DNA of 64,000 bases, taken from the NCBI RefSeq assembly GCF_003033885.1, contig NZ_CP024081.1, positions 2,109,787 through 2,173,786 on the forward strand, given 5' to 3'. The stretch is from Pseudomonas rhizophila (GTDB taxonomy: Bacteria; Pseudomonadota; Gammaproteobacteria; Pseudomonadales; Pseudomonadaceae). This document shows positions 54,101 to 62,147 of this stretch, piece after piece. Below the pieces are notes generated by a model. That model ran no database searches and was not told where the DNA came from. It worked only from the letters and a program-made list of their open reading frames with translations. Position 1 is the stretch's first letter; every line of letters starts with the position of its first letter. The translations under genes and the position numbers were made by a program.

Positions 54101-55882
54101 CCCACCGAACTGGGCATCAGCTTTTTACCTGACCCCTTGGGAATGCCTCGCGAGTTTCCCAGCGAGGGCTTGCGTTTCACGCTCAAGGCCGGCGATCTGA
54201 AGGACGGCAGCTTTGCCTTGCGCCTGGCGTCCCAGCGTCTGGCCAGCCTATCCCCGGCGAATGCGATGTCGTTGGGCGAGGGCGAGCAAGTGCTGGAGAT
54301 CCGCTGGGACAGCGGGGTTCAGCAAATACTGGAGTGGGAGCAGGAACTGGTCGAACAGGTCACCGTGATCTCCTCCATCAGTGGCAGGCCGATTGCCGGG
54401 GTGATCGTGACCTGGCGCGGTGATGACCTGGGGGAAGTGACCACCGTGACCGATTATTACGGGGTGGCGCGCGTGCGTTATGTGCCCACCACGCCCGGCG
54501 CGGCACAGTTGACTGCGACGGTGGGGGAAGGGCCGTACGCGGCATCGGTGGCGCTGTCGTACTTCTTGCACCAGCCCCGGGAAATCCAGTCGCTCACCAG
54601 CGACCAAGCCAATGGTCATATCGGCGAGCTGGTTTCAGCGCTCGTGACCGTGGTGTCGGCCATGACCGGCGAGCCCTTGGAAGACGTCGAGGTGCGGTGG
54701 GAGTACCCCCACATCACGATTGCGCCGACCCGGACAAATGCCGACGGGCAAGCCCCGGTGCAGTTCAGGTTGCCTGGCGTGCGGAAGGGGGTGCTATACG
54801 CCATTGTCACGGGGGGCTATGCGGGATGGGAGGTGGCAGGTCTGACCTTTGAGCTGCTGCCCAATGACATGACCTGGCTTCAGGAATTCAACCCCTACAT
54901 CAATGGCCAACCCGTAAGGTGGCCTGACGTGGAACTGAATCTGGTCCCCGGAGAGGTTTGCACGCTGACGCTGGATTATGAGTACAGCTGGTTGATCGGC
55001 GATCCTGATGCGCAAGTCCTTCTGGAATATAAGCCGGGCGAACAAGCACAGGGTTTGATATTCGATCCGCCGTTGGGGCAGTTGGTGGCGATGGAGGCGG
55101 GGAGTACTGCGTTGAGCTGGTCTATTTCCACCCAGGAGACCCAGATTGACCCGTTTGTACTGCAATTCGATATGCCGCTGATGAGCGGGATGCCGAAGTC
55201 TCCGCCATTGCCGGGAGGGTCTGTCAGACCTGATTACGAAGTGGTGGAGCTGAGTGTTCCTCAGGTCGGTATTCTTTTTAACGAATCCACGAAGGCGCAG
55301 GTGTTGGTGCGTCACCGAATCGACAAAACTCCTCAGGCCGGCGTAGACGTGACGTGGGATTTCACGGGGCACCCAACCGTTGTTACCCAGACTGACGCTA
55401 CCGGTGTGGCCTATTGCGATATTCAGGGCGAACACCACACCGAAACCGGCATTGCCAGGCTGACGGCTTCTGTTTGGAGTCGACCGGGTGATGCTGGAAG
55501 CACGTTTATCGAGGTGTGGTTGTTTGATGTAAGCAATGCGCTGCTTCGTGGAACTGAAGTGAGGATCGATGGCTTGCCTTATGTGTGGGCGATAACGTAT
55601 CCCTACAGATTTGTCAAAAGCGAAGCGACCATCAGCGTGAAGTTTCGCGAGGAGGATGTAGGGCGTGATTGTGCGATCGCCTGTACGCACCCTGGCGTGG
55701 TATTCACGCCACCGGCCAATGAGTTGCGACCTGTTCCTGTTACATCCCAGCTTGAATGGAATATCAAGGTCGAGCTGCCGCTGAATACCCGATTTGCTTT
55801 CTCCGTGTATTGCCTGGGTGTCACTGGCTCTGCCGGCGGTCATTTTCTCTTCGTACCCGGTTCAGTTGAAGGGCAGCGCTAG
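51113..55882 (+). CDS. Giant Ig-like/CBM-like protein cotranscribed with TcA
   Basis: This 1589-aa protein has no signal peptide. It opens with NLVLNGDFENWIEHW, the signature of CBM4_9-type jelly-roll modules (to about 180). Invasin-type Ig domains follow at about 300-395, 515-612, 848-942, 1078-1155, 1157-1250 and 1379-1460. Most are joined by a second recurring ~190-residue module (L.W.G....LG..V.PAL...MSL..N.V). The NDMTWLQEF segment (about 1251-1370) is repeated in the next gene. It overlaps TcA2 by 8 bp and has its own GGAG site, so it is made with the toxin. It stands where YenTc has chitinases; a surface or receptor-binding accessory role is inferred, not known. Confidence 0.75.
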   Translation: MNKPIILANENLVLNGDFENWIEHWTRGPIPGDLGTGKEWYEGEEEFVSFLTIGDEASVSQALTAPKDPGAPARYVLTFLCETRHTEPGRLVISSDKHPQEQEILLPRGAARDVEEDQARLRDGQPLDYRPIAYNVPLDLPFNAQDTLTLNIQSPRNAPEDDIGAIRITRINLQVYLEPVLMQAFKLDEQTLPATGPLYVCLGASGDLAHQLEFRPDPDNAWAGTQAALTSDDNPQGAVLATPAWGVDHPLDSAWALDCPAIGEDGPYLFSMDLVNQYAADAYPVQVSLGHHRLAFRGVLEAAYYPVLEYDQSVRLGVQVTSYYTGQPLSDRTVNWTSTTGQVTGVAVSRTDGWAYFDFQPTQAGDVEIQASVESLYYASGTLTQILTVRVLATDPWKDVLTVVEGVESRWEEKTGYPNRGSEYPLDVKLPAASPLQGTQLSLHWSGDSHEQLGVAVSPALEAPVPVTGAELAWTLTSEDRSDGRFDLQLTCSKLLLPSPKKNMSLARNLVRVGEVREANKFPVVDENESVLLRVQVVHFVASGDGDPVINAQVEWKTGGETLSTVTTGIGGWASVLYTPQSAGDKVVIASIKAHGEAVAVERPFEVKAIATSPWKNEVSILLDGEVVERNALGVLCRRGQTHTLKVLPNSGSSWIGKNISLHWRGTAPDIGLVPSDLGTPKALVAAGTEWNLASQANTSTSSLFELELRLESVSIVRELTGRLVSENLTEEVSLRLDQIAAALDAQALYPCLGALHRFSVLPNALSPLVGLESTLAWSGTPAEELGATVRPALNLAQPINDGGAIWTLDFTASEQPGEFALAWAVPALDFVATAKPMTLAHNKVRIQGWRESPVDPVVGQDPAWLWVQVVSHFTGRAVEQVPVTWTAGSSSAQPTDADGWSGFAVAPAAAGTQTVKASVSSRYDGYEEERPFEVTALASDPWAGLTVRFDGAPARPWGEKTYFPRRKGEHVFELMASENSPLFERELTLGMTGTGPTELGISFLPDPLGMPREFPSEGLRFTLKAGDLKDGSFALRLASQRLASLSPANAMSLGEGEQVLEIRWDSGVQQILEWEQELVEQVTVISSISGRPIAGVIVTWRGDDLGEVTTVTDYYGVARVRYVPTTPGAAQLTATVGEGPYAASVALSYFLHQPREIQSLTSDQANGHIGELVSALVTVVSAMTGEPLEDVEVRWEYPHITIAPTRTNADGQAPVQFRLPGVRKGVLYAIVTGGYAGWEVAGLTFELLPNDMTWLQEFNPYINGQPVRWPDVELNLVPGEVCTLTLDYEYSWLIGDPDAQVLLEYKPGEQAQGLIFDPPLGQLVAMEAGSTALSWSISTQETQIDPFVLQFDMPLMSGMPKSPPLPGGSVRPDYEVVELSVPQVGILFNESTKAQVLVRHRIDKTPQAGVDVTWDFTGHPTVVTQTDATGVAYCDIQGEHHTETGIARLTASVWSRPGDAGSTFIEVWLFDVSNALLRGTEVRIDGLPYVWAITYPYRFVKSEATISVKFREEDVGRDCAIACTHPGVVFTPPANELRPVPVTSQLEWNIKVELPLNTRFAFSVYCLGVTGSAGGHFLFVPGSVEGQR
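54860..55216 (+). repeat. 357-bp coding duplication, copy 1
   Basis: This segment, encoding NDMTWLQEF to PKSPP.PG, is repeated without gaps 1063 bp downstream (55923-56279). By eye about 78% of the 118 residues are identical, with the DNA strongly similar. Confidence 0.9.
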
Positions 55883-55904
55883 CGTGGGCTGGGAGGTAGC
55901 ACCT

Positions 55905-56882
55905 ATGAAAGTTGCATCAGCACCCAATGACATGACCTGGCTTCAGGAATTCAGGCCTTATGTCAACGGCCAGCCGGTAAGGTGGCCTGACGTCGAGGTG
56001 GCTTCAGTCATCGGAGAGGTGTGCACGCTGACGTTGGATTATGAATACAGCTGGTTGATCGGCGATCCGCACGCCCGGATTCTTCTGGAATATAAACCGG
56101 GTGAAGAGACGCAGGGTTTGGTTTTCGATCCGCCGTTGGGGCAATTGGTGGCGATGGAGGCGGGGACTACCTCCTTGAGCTGGTCTATTTCTACAGACGA
56201 GGCGCAAGGCGGCACTTTTGTATTGCAGTTTGGGATGCCTTTAATTGAGGAAATGCCGAAGTCGCCGCCAGTACCAGGGAGAGTAGTGGATGTCGCGCAA
56301 GAGCTGAACGTTAAATTCGACGAGTTTGCGCTCACTTTTGGAGAGGGGGCCGCCTACCCTTGCCATGGTGCAAGCCACACTTTTACCGTTTGGCCTGAAC
56401 CTTCCAGCTCGCTTCTGAATAAGCAGGTAAAGCTGGTGTGGGATGGCGAATCCGCCGTGAGTCTCGGTGTGGTGGTCACGCCTGCATTGGAGCGTGCCCA
56501 GTTATTGACTCTCGAGGGTGCCAGCTGGGAATTGAATTGCCTCAACACTACCCGGGATGGGAGTTTTTCCTTGCGCATGGAAGTCGTGGAGTCGGGCGTG
56601 ACGACGGGGTCACTCGCTATGTCGTTGGGGCATAACCTGGTCAGGGCTGAGCGTTGGACAACGGGACCATTCCCGTCTTTTGATCCATTACTGGATTATT
56701 ATCTAAAGCATATTCGTGCCATCTCCAGGTTCACGAATGAACCCGCAGCGGGCGTTCGAACACTGCTTAACGGAGCGCCCTACAATCGCACCAACGCTCA
56801 GGGCGAGGTCAGTGCGACGCAATTGGAGGGTGATAGCATGTCCTTGTCGATCGTCAATCGCTATGACGCAAGCCATGCCTGA
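55905..56882 (+). CDS. Truncated Ig-module protein, partial duplicate of the upstream protein
   Basis: This 325-aa protein begins MKVASAPNDMTWLQEF. Residues 8-125 repeat about 1251-1370 of the 1589-aa protein. The rest resembles its ~190-residue linker module (YPCHGASHTFTVWPEPSSSL, MSLGHNLVRAERW) and ends inside an Ig domain (RFTNEPAAGV). GGGAGG lies 8 bases before the ATG, 22 bp after the previous stop, so it is likely translated as the last gene of the operon. It may be a spare module made by duplication followed by truncation of a larger gene. A frame open upstream to 55794 has no such site. Confidence 0.75.
   Translation: MKVASAPNDMTWLQEFRPYVNGQPVRWPDVEVASVIGEVCTLTLDYEYSWLIGDPHARILLEYKPGEETQGLVFDPPLGQLVAMEAGTTSLSWSISTDEAQGGTFVLQFGMPLIEEMPKSPPVPGRVVDVAQELNVKFDEFALTFGEGAAYPCHGASHTFTVWPEPSSSLLNKQVKLVWDGESAVSLGVVVTPALERAQLLTLEGASWELNCLNTTRDGSFSLRMEVVESGVTTGSLAMSLGHNLVRAERWTTGPFPSFDPLLDYYLKHIRAISRFTNEPAAGVRTLLNGAPYNRTNAQGEVSATQLEGDSMSLSIVNRYDASHA
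55923..56279 (+). repeat. 357-bp coding duplication, copy 2
   Basis: This is the second copy of the segment at 54860-55216, at the start of the 325-aa gene. The two copies keep one reading frame and the same length. Confidence 0.9.
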
Positions 56883-56898
56883 TATGCACGCTGATGGC

Positions 56899-58230
56899 CT
56901 ACAAATTCCCCGCCTTCTTCCACCCCAGATACAACGTCACCAGCTCGGCCCCCAACTCCCCGGGCCGGGCTTGCAGCACCGCCACCCCATGGGCACTCAA
57001 GCGCTCATGCAATTCGGCCCGGGCGTTCAAATAATCCACTGTCCCGCAATAGGTCAGGGCTTCGGGCAGGGTTTGCACCGGTGTCTGGCGTAAGCGGTCG
57101 AGTGCCTCTTCCCGCAGGCTCGCCACCAGAACCCGATGCTGTTGGCCCAGGCGTTTGACGGCGGCCAGCAGCTCTTCATCGTCTTCATCGCGAAGGTTGG
57201 TCACCAGCACCACCAGGGCTCGGCGCTTTTGCCGGGTCAGCAGTTGGGTGACGGCGGCCTGGTAGTCGGCCGGGCGTTGGCTGCTGTCCAGGTCGTACAC
57301 GGTGTTGAGCAACACGTTGAGTTGACCGGTGCCTTTGACCGGTGCGAGGTAGCGTGGCTGTTCGCTGGCGAAGGTGCTCAGGCCCACGGCGTCACCCTGG
57401 CGCAGCGCGGTGTAGCTGAGCAGCAGGCAGGCGTTGAGGGCGTGGTCGAAGTGCGCCAGCTCGCCGTCCTGGCTGCGCATGCGCCGGCCGCAATCGAGCA
57501 GGAAGATGATCTGCTGGTCGCGCTCGTCTTCGTACTCCCGGGCAATCGGTGTGCGATGGCGGGCAGTGGCCTTCCAGTCGATCTGGCGCAGGCTGTCGCC
57601 TTCGCGAAATTCGCGCAGTTGATGAAACTCCTGCCCCTGGCCGCGCCGTTGGCGCTGGCGGATACCCAATTGGCTGAGCCAGTTGTCCACCGCCAGCAGT
57701 TGACCGTCGTAGAGTCTGGCGAAATCCGGGTAGACGCGGGTGTGGTCGAGGGCGTCCAGCAGACGTTTGCCGGCCCACAGGCCCAATGGGCTGGGCAGGC
57801 TGATTTCGCAGTGTTCAAAGCTGAAGTGACCGCGCTTGAGCGGGCGCAGGCGGTAGCCAACCTGGCTGTGTTGACCGGGTTGCAGCTCGACCGACAAGGG
57901 GAGGCTTTCGAAGTCCAGGCCGTCGGGGACGTGATCGAAGACCTGAACATTCAGCGGCTGCGCAAAGTCATGGCTGATCTGTAGCCGCACTTCGCTCCAG
58001 CGACCCAGTGCCAGGCTGCCGGGCATCTGCCGTTGCACCCGGGGCGAGGGCAAGCGCTTGAGGCGTACGGCATCAAGTATTGCCAGGGCCAGAAGGGCCA
58101 GCAGCAACCCCCAGTGGATCGACAGCAACATCGATGGAACCGCAACGCCCAGCGCCCGCAACGCGCCCAGCACGATGCCGAGGGCCAGCAGAATGGCGAG
58201 CCAGGTCAGCAGTAGGCGCGCGGGTTTCAT
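56899..58230 (-). CDS. DUF58-domain membrane protein
   Basis: This 443-aa protein has two N-terminal transmembrane segments (about 8-55). The DUF58 region carries the signature G.EFHQLREFREGDSLRQIDWKATAR and a vWA-like part. The MIDAS-like sequence is LLDCGRRM, lacking the usual DxSxS serines. DUF58 proteins work with MoxR AAA+ ATPases, here encoded just upstream. It is the last gene of the cluster, separated from moxR by a REPIN. It is convergent with the Tc operon, 16 bp away. Confidence 0.85.
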   Translation of the reverse strand: MKPARLLLTWLAILLALGIVLGALRALGVAVPSMLLSIHWGLLLALLALAILDAVRLKRLPSPRVQRQMPGSLALGRWSEVRLQISHDFAQPLNVQVFDHVPDGLDFESLPLSVELQPGQHSQVGYRLRPLKRGHFSFEHCEISLPSPLGLWAGKRLLDALDHTRVYPDFARLYDGQLLAVDNWLSQLGIRQRQRRGQGQEFHQLREFREGDSLRQIDWKATARHRTPIAREYEDERDQQIIFLLDCGRRMRSQDGELAHFDHALNACLLLSYTALRQGDAVGLSTFASEQPRYLAPVKGTGQLNVLLNTVYDLDSSQRPADYQAAVTQLLTRQKRRALVVLVTNLRDEDDEELLAAVKRLGQQHRVLVASLREEALDRLRQTPVQTLPEALTYCGTVDYLNARAELHERLSAHGVAVLQARPGELGAELVTLYLGWKKAGNL

Positions 58231-58290
58231 GGGGGCGTTCCCTTGGAGAAGGTATTTGCTTTGGTAAAAGAGTTTGCCGCCAAGAGGTTT

Positions 58291-58402
58291 CCTGTGGCGA
58301 GGGAGCTTGCTCCCGCTGGACGCGTAGCGTCCCCTTGCGGTGTGCCAGGCAAAACCAGGGGGCTGCTTCGCAGCCCAGCGGGAGCAAGCTCCCTCGCCAC
58401 AG
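58291..58402. repeat. REPIN, GTGGCGAGGGAGCTTGCTCCC type
   Basis: This is an inverted REP pair of a third form (GTGGCGAGGGAGCTTGCTCC and its inverse). It lies between moxR and the DUF58 gene inside the cluster. Confidence 0.87.
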
Positions 58403-58447
58403 AAAGCGGTCTTGCCTCAAGAAGTGCTCTTGGCACAGGCCGCCTCC

Positions 58448-59452
58448 TCACAACCGCGGCGCCGGCACTTGATCGAGCAGTTGCCCCAGCACCTGATCCA
58501 CCGAAAGCCCTTCGATGTCCAGCTCCGGTGCCAGCCGCACCCGGTGGCGCAGGACGGCCAGGGCGCAGCCCTTGATGTCATCCGGCACCACGAACTCGCC
58601 GCCGCGCAACAATGCCCGGGCCCGGGCGCAGCGCACCAGGGCAATCGAGGCACGCGGCCCGGCGCCCAGGGTCAGGCCCGGCCAACTGCGGGTGGTGCGG
58701 GCCAGGCGCACGGCGTAGTCGAGCACCTGATCGTCCATCGGCAGGTCACTGGCGATGCGTTGCAGCGCTTGCACGTCCTTGGCCTGCAACACCGTGCGCA
58801 ACGGTTGTACATCGAGCATGTCGGCCCGGGTCGAACGGCTGACCTGACGGACCATGTTCAATTCCTGGTCGGCGTCGGGATAGTCCATGCGCACTTTGAG
58901 CATGAAACGGTCGAGCTCGGCTTCCGGCAGCGGGTAGGTGCCTTCCTGTTCGATCGGGTTCTGGGTGGCGAGCACCATGAACGGTTGGGCGATGGGCAAG
59001 GCGCGACCTTCGAGGGTGACCTGGCGTTCCTGCATGGCTTCGAGCAGCGCCGCCTGGGTCTTGGCCGGGGCGCGGTTGATTTCGTCGGCCAGCAGCAGGT
59101 TGGTAAACACCGGCCCCTTGCGCAGCTTGAACTGCTCGGTCTGCAAGTCGTACACCGCGTGCCCGGTGACGTCGCTGGGCATCAGGTCGGGGGTGAACTG
59201 GATGCGCGCGAATTCGCCGCCGAAACAGCGGGCCAGGGCGCGCACCAGCAGCGTCTTGCCCAATCCTGGAACCCCTTCGAGCAAGACGTGTCCGCCGGCG
59301 ATCAGGGCCGTGAGCACATCGTCGATCACCGCGGCCTGGCCGACCACCGCCTTGTGCAGCTCGGTGCGAATAGCCTGGGCCAGTTGACTGGCGCGCTGGC
59401 GCTGTTGGGCGGCGTGGGTCTGGCCGCCGGCAGGTTCGTTCTCTTCAGTCAT
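58448..59452 (-). CDS. MoxR-family AAA+ ATPase
   Basis: This 334-aa protein has Walker A GVPGLGKT, Walker B LLLADEINRAP, sensor ATQNPIEQEGTYPLPEAELDRF and the C-terminal lid. MoxR ATPases act as chaperone-like remodelers with vWA/DUF58 partners, often to mature membrane or periplasmic complexes. It overlaps the DUF4350 gene by 4 bp and precedes the DUF58 gene, the standard order in Pseudomonas. The client is unknown. Confidence 0.92.
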   Translation of the reverse strand: MTEENEPAGGQTHAAQQRQRASQLAQAIRTELHKAVVGQAAVIDDVLTALIAGGHVLLEGVPGLGKTLLVRALARCFGGEFARIQFTPDLMPSDVTGHAVYDLQTEQFKLRKGPVFTNLLLADEINRAPAKTQAALLEAMQERQVTLEGRALPIAQPFMVLATQNPIEQEGTYPLPEAELDRFMLKVRMDYPDADQELNMVRQVSRSTRADMLDVQPLRTVLQAKDVQALQRIASDLPMDDQVLDYAVRLARTTRSWPGLTLGAGPRASIALVRCARARALLRGGEFVVPDDIKGCALAVLRHRVRLAPELDIEGLSVDQVLGQLLDQVPAPRL

Positions 59453-60612
59453 AAGGCATTCCTGAGGGTTTGCAGATGGGCGACCTGACGGCAGAACTCA
59501 GCGCTGGACATGCGCTGTTGCGGTCGGGGGCTTAAGGCCTGGCTGATGGCCCGCGTGGGTTGGCGGGTCAGGCGGGCGAGCACTTGCCACTGTTCGGCCA
59601 CGGCCAGTTGTTCGAAACCGGGATGCAGATGGCGTGCCCGGCGCAGCACGTCCTGTTGCAAGCTGTGCAGCAGATGCTGACGGCCATTGTGTCGTAGATG
59701 AAAACCGGCGCTGGCCTGCACGTGTTCCTCCAACTGGCGCCGCGCCTTGGGAGCCGGTTGTTGCAGCGGGCCCTGACGCACCGCCGAACGCCAGAGCCAG
59801 AGGGCGATCAAGGCCAGCAGCGCCACCAAGGCCTGGGGGAAATAACGCAGCAACAGGGCCAGCAAGTTGTCATGGTCGATGTCATACAGCAGCGTCACGT
59901 GGGTGTCGGCGCTCAAATACCAGAGCAGCCAGGCGTTGTCGTATTGGTCGATATGGTCGTTCTTCCACAGCTCGGCGTCGGTGAGCACGGTGATCGAGCC
60001 CAGGCCATGGTTGAGCTGCATCATGTGGGTCGCCAACGCGCTGTTGGCCCAAGCCTGGGCTAGGTTTTGCGGGTCTTCGAGGTGGAAATCGGTGTCGAAG
60101 CCGACGTACGCGGGCGCTTCTTCGTCCTCCAGGTACAGCTTGGTCAGCTTGGGGTAGCGATCCTTGATGAGTTCGGGCTCCGGCGCCTTGAGGTCCTTGC
60201 TCAGGAATTGACGCAGGCGCACACGGTCCAGCAATAAGTCGCCGCTGCTGGCGGTACTGTTATCCCACAAGGCTTCGGCGACAAACAGCAATCGTCCACC
60301 GGCCTGGGCCCAGTTCATCAACTGATCGACTTCCCGTGGGGTCATGTGGTTGCGTTCACCCAACAACAGCAGGCTGCGCTGATCAGGCTCAAGGTTGGGC
60401 AGGACGTCCAGATTATTGGCGTGCTCGACGTTTATGCCCTGCCGGCGCAGGAAATGTTCGGCGGCCAGGTAGGGATTGGCCTGGGCCTCGGGGGAGGGGC
60501 CGTGATCGATGGTTTCCTGATAGGGCACTGCGTTCAGGAACAGATAGAGGGCCATGACGCAGAGCAGCGCGGCCACCCCGGCGCCGACCAACAGCCCTGC
60601 GCGGCGATTCAT
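59449..60612 (-). CDS. DUF4350-domain protein
   Basis: This 387-aa protein has an N-terminal membrane segment (about 7-28) and a GATase-like alpha/beta region (LLLGERNHMTPREVDQLMNWAQAGGRLLFVAEALW). A second transmembrane segment near 265-285 precedes a cytoplasmic helical tail. DUF4350 proteins accompany MoxR/DUF58 genes and have no known activity. It overlaps both neighbours by 4 bp, so translation is coupled along the operon. Confidence 0.82.
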   Translation of the reverse strand: MNRRAGLLVGAGVAALLCVMALYLFLNAVPYQETIDHGPSPEAQANPYLAAEHFLRRQGINVEHANNLDVLPNLEPDQRSLLLLGERNHMTPREVDQLMNWAQAGGRLLFVAEALWDNSTASSGDLLLDRVRLRQFLSKDLKAPEPELIKDRYPKLTKLYLEDEEAPAYVGFDTDFHLEDPQNLAQAWANSALATHMMQLNHGLGSITVLTDAELWKNDHIDQYDNAWLLWYLSADTHVTLLYDIDHDNLLALLLRYFPQALVALLALIALWLWRSAVRQGPLQQPAPKARRQLEEHVQASAGFHLRHNGRQHLLHSLQQDVLRRARHLHPGFEQLAVAEQWQVLARLTRQPTRAISQALSPRPQQRMSSAEFCRQVAHLQTLRNAL

Positions 60613-62147
60613 CGAGACGCCTCCGGCCCGAACAACCCGCGCCAGTCATCGCACAGTTGCTGTTGCAGGTGGGGCGGCGGCGGGCGATGGCCGTATGCAA
60701 TGTTTTGCCAGTGCTGAGTCAGGTGTTGGCTGAAGGTCAGCAGGCGTTCATGCTCAAGCTGTTCGATGCGTTGCAGCACCTGGCCTTCGGTGTCGGCCGG
60801 TTTCAAGGGAAGCGCAAAGTCATGATGCAACCGGCTGAGCAAGGCCCGATACAGCAGCCCCAGGGCCTGGCGAGGGTCAGCGGCCCATAGTTGTTCCACG
60901 CTGGTGGCCACGTCGTCCGGCAGGCTTTCTTCGCGAATATCCAGACCGAACATCTGCGCCGGCATCGGTCGTGCCACGGGTGGGCGTTTTGTCGGTCGCA
61001 GATTCACCAAGGCCCTGAGCCTTTCCCGGTAGCGCCAGGCTAGCCAGGCAATCGCCGCCACCAGGCAGGCCCACAGTACGATCTGGATCAGTGCGGCGGC
61101 GATGTCGAAGCGTTGGCCGCTGATCCATTTGAACCATGCCTTGAGCCAGCCCGGCGCTTCGTCGGTCTCGGCCGATTCGGCGGTTTCTTCACCCAGACGA
61201 TAGCGGGTGAGCGTTTCCGGGTTCTTGAACGGCGGAGCCTGGAGGATCGCCTTGATGCTGTCCCTGGAGGCTTCGCTGGTAAGAGGTTGGTTGAGCAGCC
61301 GCGGGCTGTCGGGGCCGGTGTTGTCTTCGGCGGCCCAGGCCGGCGGTGCCAGCGGCACCAGCAGCAGTGCCAGCAGCATCAGCGCGGGGGCGGTGCTGCT
61401 CAGGCGTTGGCGCAGGCGCCGGAACACCAGCTCAATGTCCCAGGCTTCGAGTATCGTGCGCCGGTTCAGGTAGAGGCTGAAACCGCAGGCGACATACACC
61501 GGCTCCCAGACGATCAGCAGCAGGGGATACAGCAGGTTGATCAGGTGTTCGAGCCACAACCAGTCGTGCTCGGCGACGGCGATCAGCGTCTGCCAGTTCC
61601 ATTGCAGCTCTACCTGTTGCGGCACGAGCAGGTAGAACAGGGCCATGAGGCCGAACCACAAGGCGATCTCCAGGTGGACGCCGATCACGGTCAGCCATTG
61701 CGCTGCGCCACGGTTGCGTTGCAGCAGCACCCGCAAGCGCTGTTCACGCGCCTCGCCGTCGAGTCCTTCGAGTTGCACCACGGGCATCAGGAAGCTGCGA
61801 CTCAGGCTCAGCCGTCGCCAGGTCAGGCTTGCCAGCAACTGGGGCTTGAGCAGCGCGGGCCACTGGCGCAAGGCCTGTTTCAGCGTCGGTGTTTCGCCGA
61901 ACAGCGCCTTGGACAAAATGTACAGGGGCAAACGGTCAAAGGCCGGTTTCAACCACCAGAACAGGAACATCGCCAGAGACGGCGAATCCCACAGCAGCAG
62001 GGACAACAGCGCAAACACCGGCAGCGTGATGACGGCCCAGCTGGTCATCAGCAAACGTCGATGCTGCTGGCTCATCAACACGCCCAGGTCCATGGCTTCC
62101 CAGGTGGTGCGCGGGCGGATGACCACGGTGGCATCACTCAGACGCAT
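60609..62147 (-). CDS. DUF4129-domain membrane protein
   Basis: This 512-aa protein has several hydrophobic segments in the first half (about 30-215) and another near 265 and 355. The C-terminal DUF4129 part carries LYRALLSRLHHDFALPLKPADTE. It is a usual member of MoxR/DUF58 clusters. ATG 62147 is preferred to TTG 62165, which would lengthen the overlap with the preceding gene. It overlaps DUF4350 by 4 bp. Confidence 0.8.
   Translation of the reverse strand: MRLSDATVVIRPRTTWEAMDLGVLMSQQHRRLLMTSWAVITLPVFALLSLLLWDSPSLAMFLFWWLKPAFDRLPLYILSKALFGETPTLKQALRQWPALLKPQLLASLTWRRLSLSRSFLMPVVQLEGLDGEAREQRLRVLLQRNRGAAQWLTVIGVHLEIALWFGLMALFYLLVPQQVELQWNWQTLIAVAEHDWLWLEHLINLLYPLLLIVWEPVYVACGFSLYLNRRTILEAWDIELVFRRLRQRLSSTAPALMLLALLLVPLAPPAWAAEDNTGPDSPRLLNQPLTSEASRDSIKAILQAPPFKNPETLTRYRLGEETAESAETDEAPGWLKAWFKWISGQRFDIAAALIQIVLWACLVAAIAWLAWRYRERLRALVNLRPTKRPPVARPMPAQMFGLDIREESLPDDVATSVEQLWAADPRQALGLLYRALLSRLHHDFALPLKPADTEGQVLQRIEQLEHERLLTFSQHLTQHWQNIAYGHRPPPPHLQQQLCDDWRGLFGPEASR

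Noticed and set aside
20416..56882. Chitinase or other hydrolase genes as in YenTc
   Set aside because: No glycosyl hydrolase family 18 motif (DxxDxDxE) was seen in any Tc-adjacent protein.
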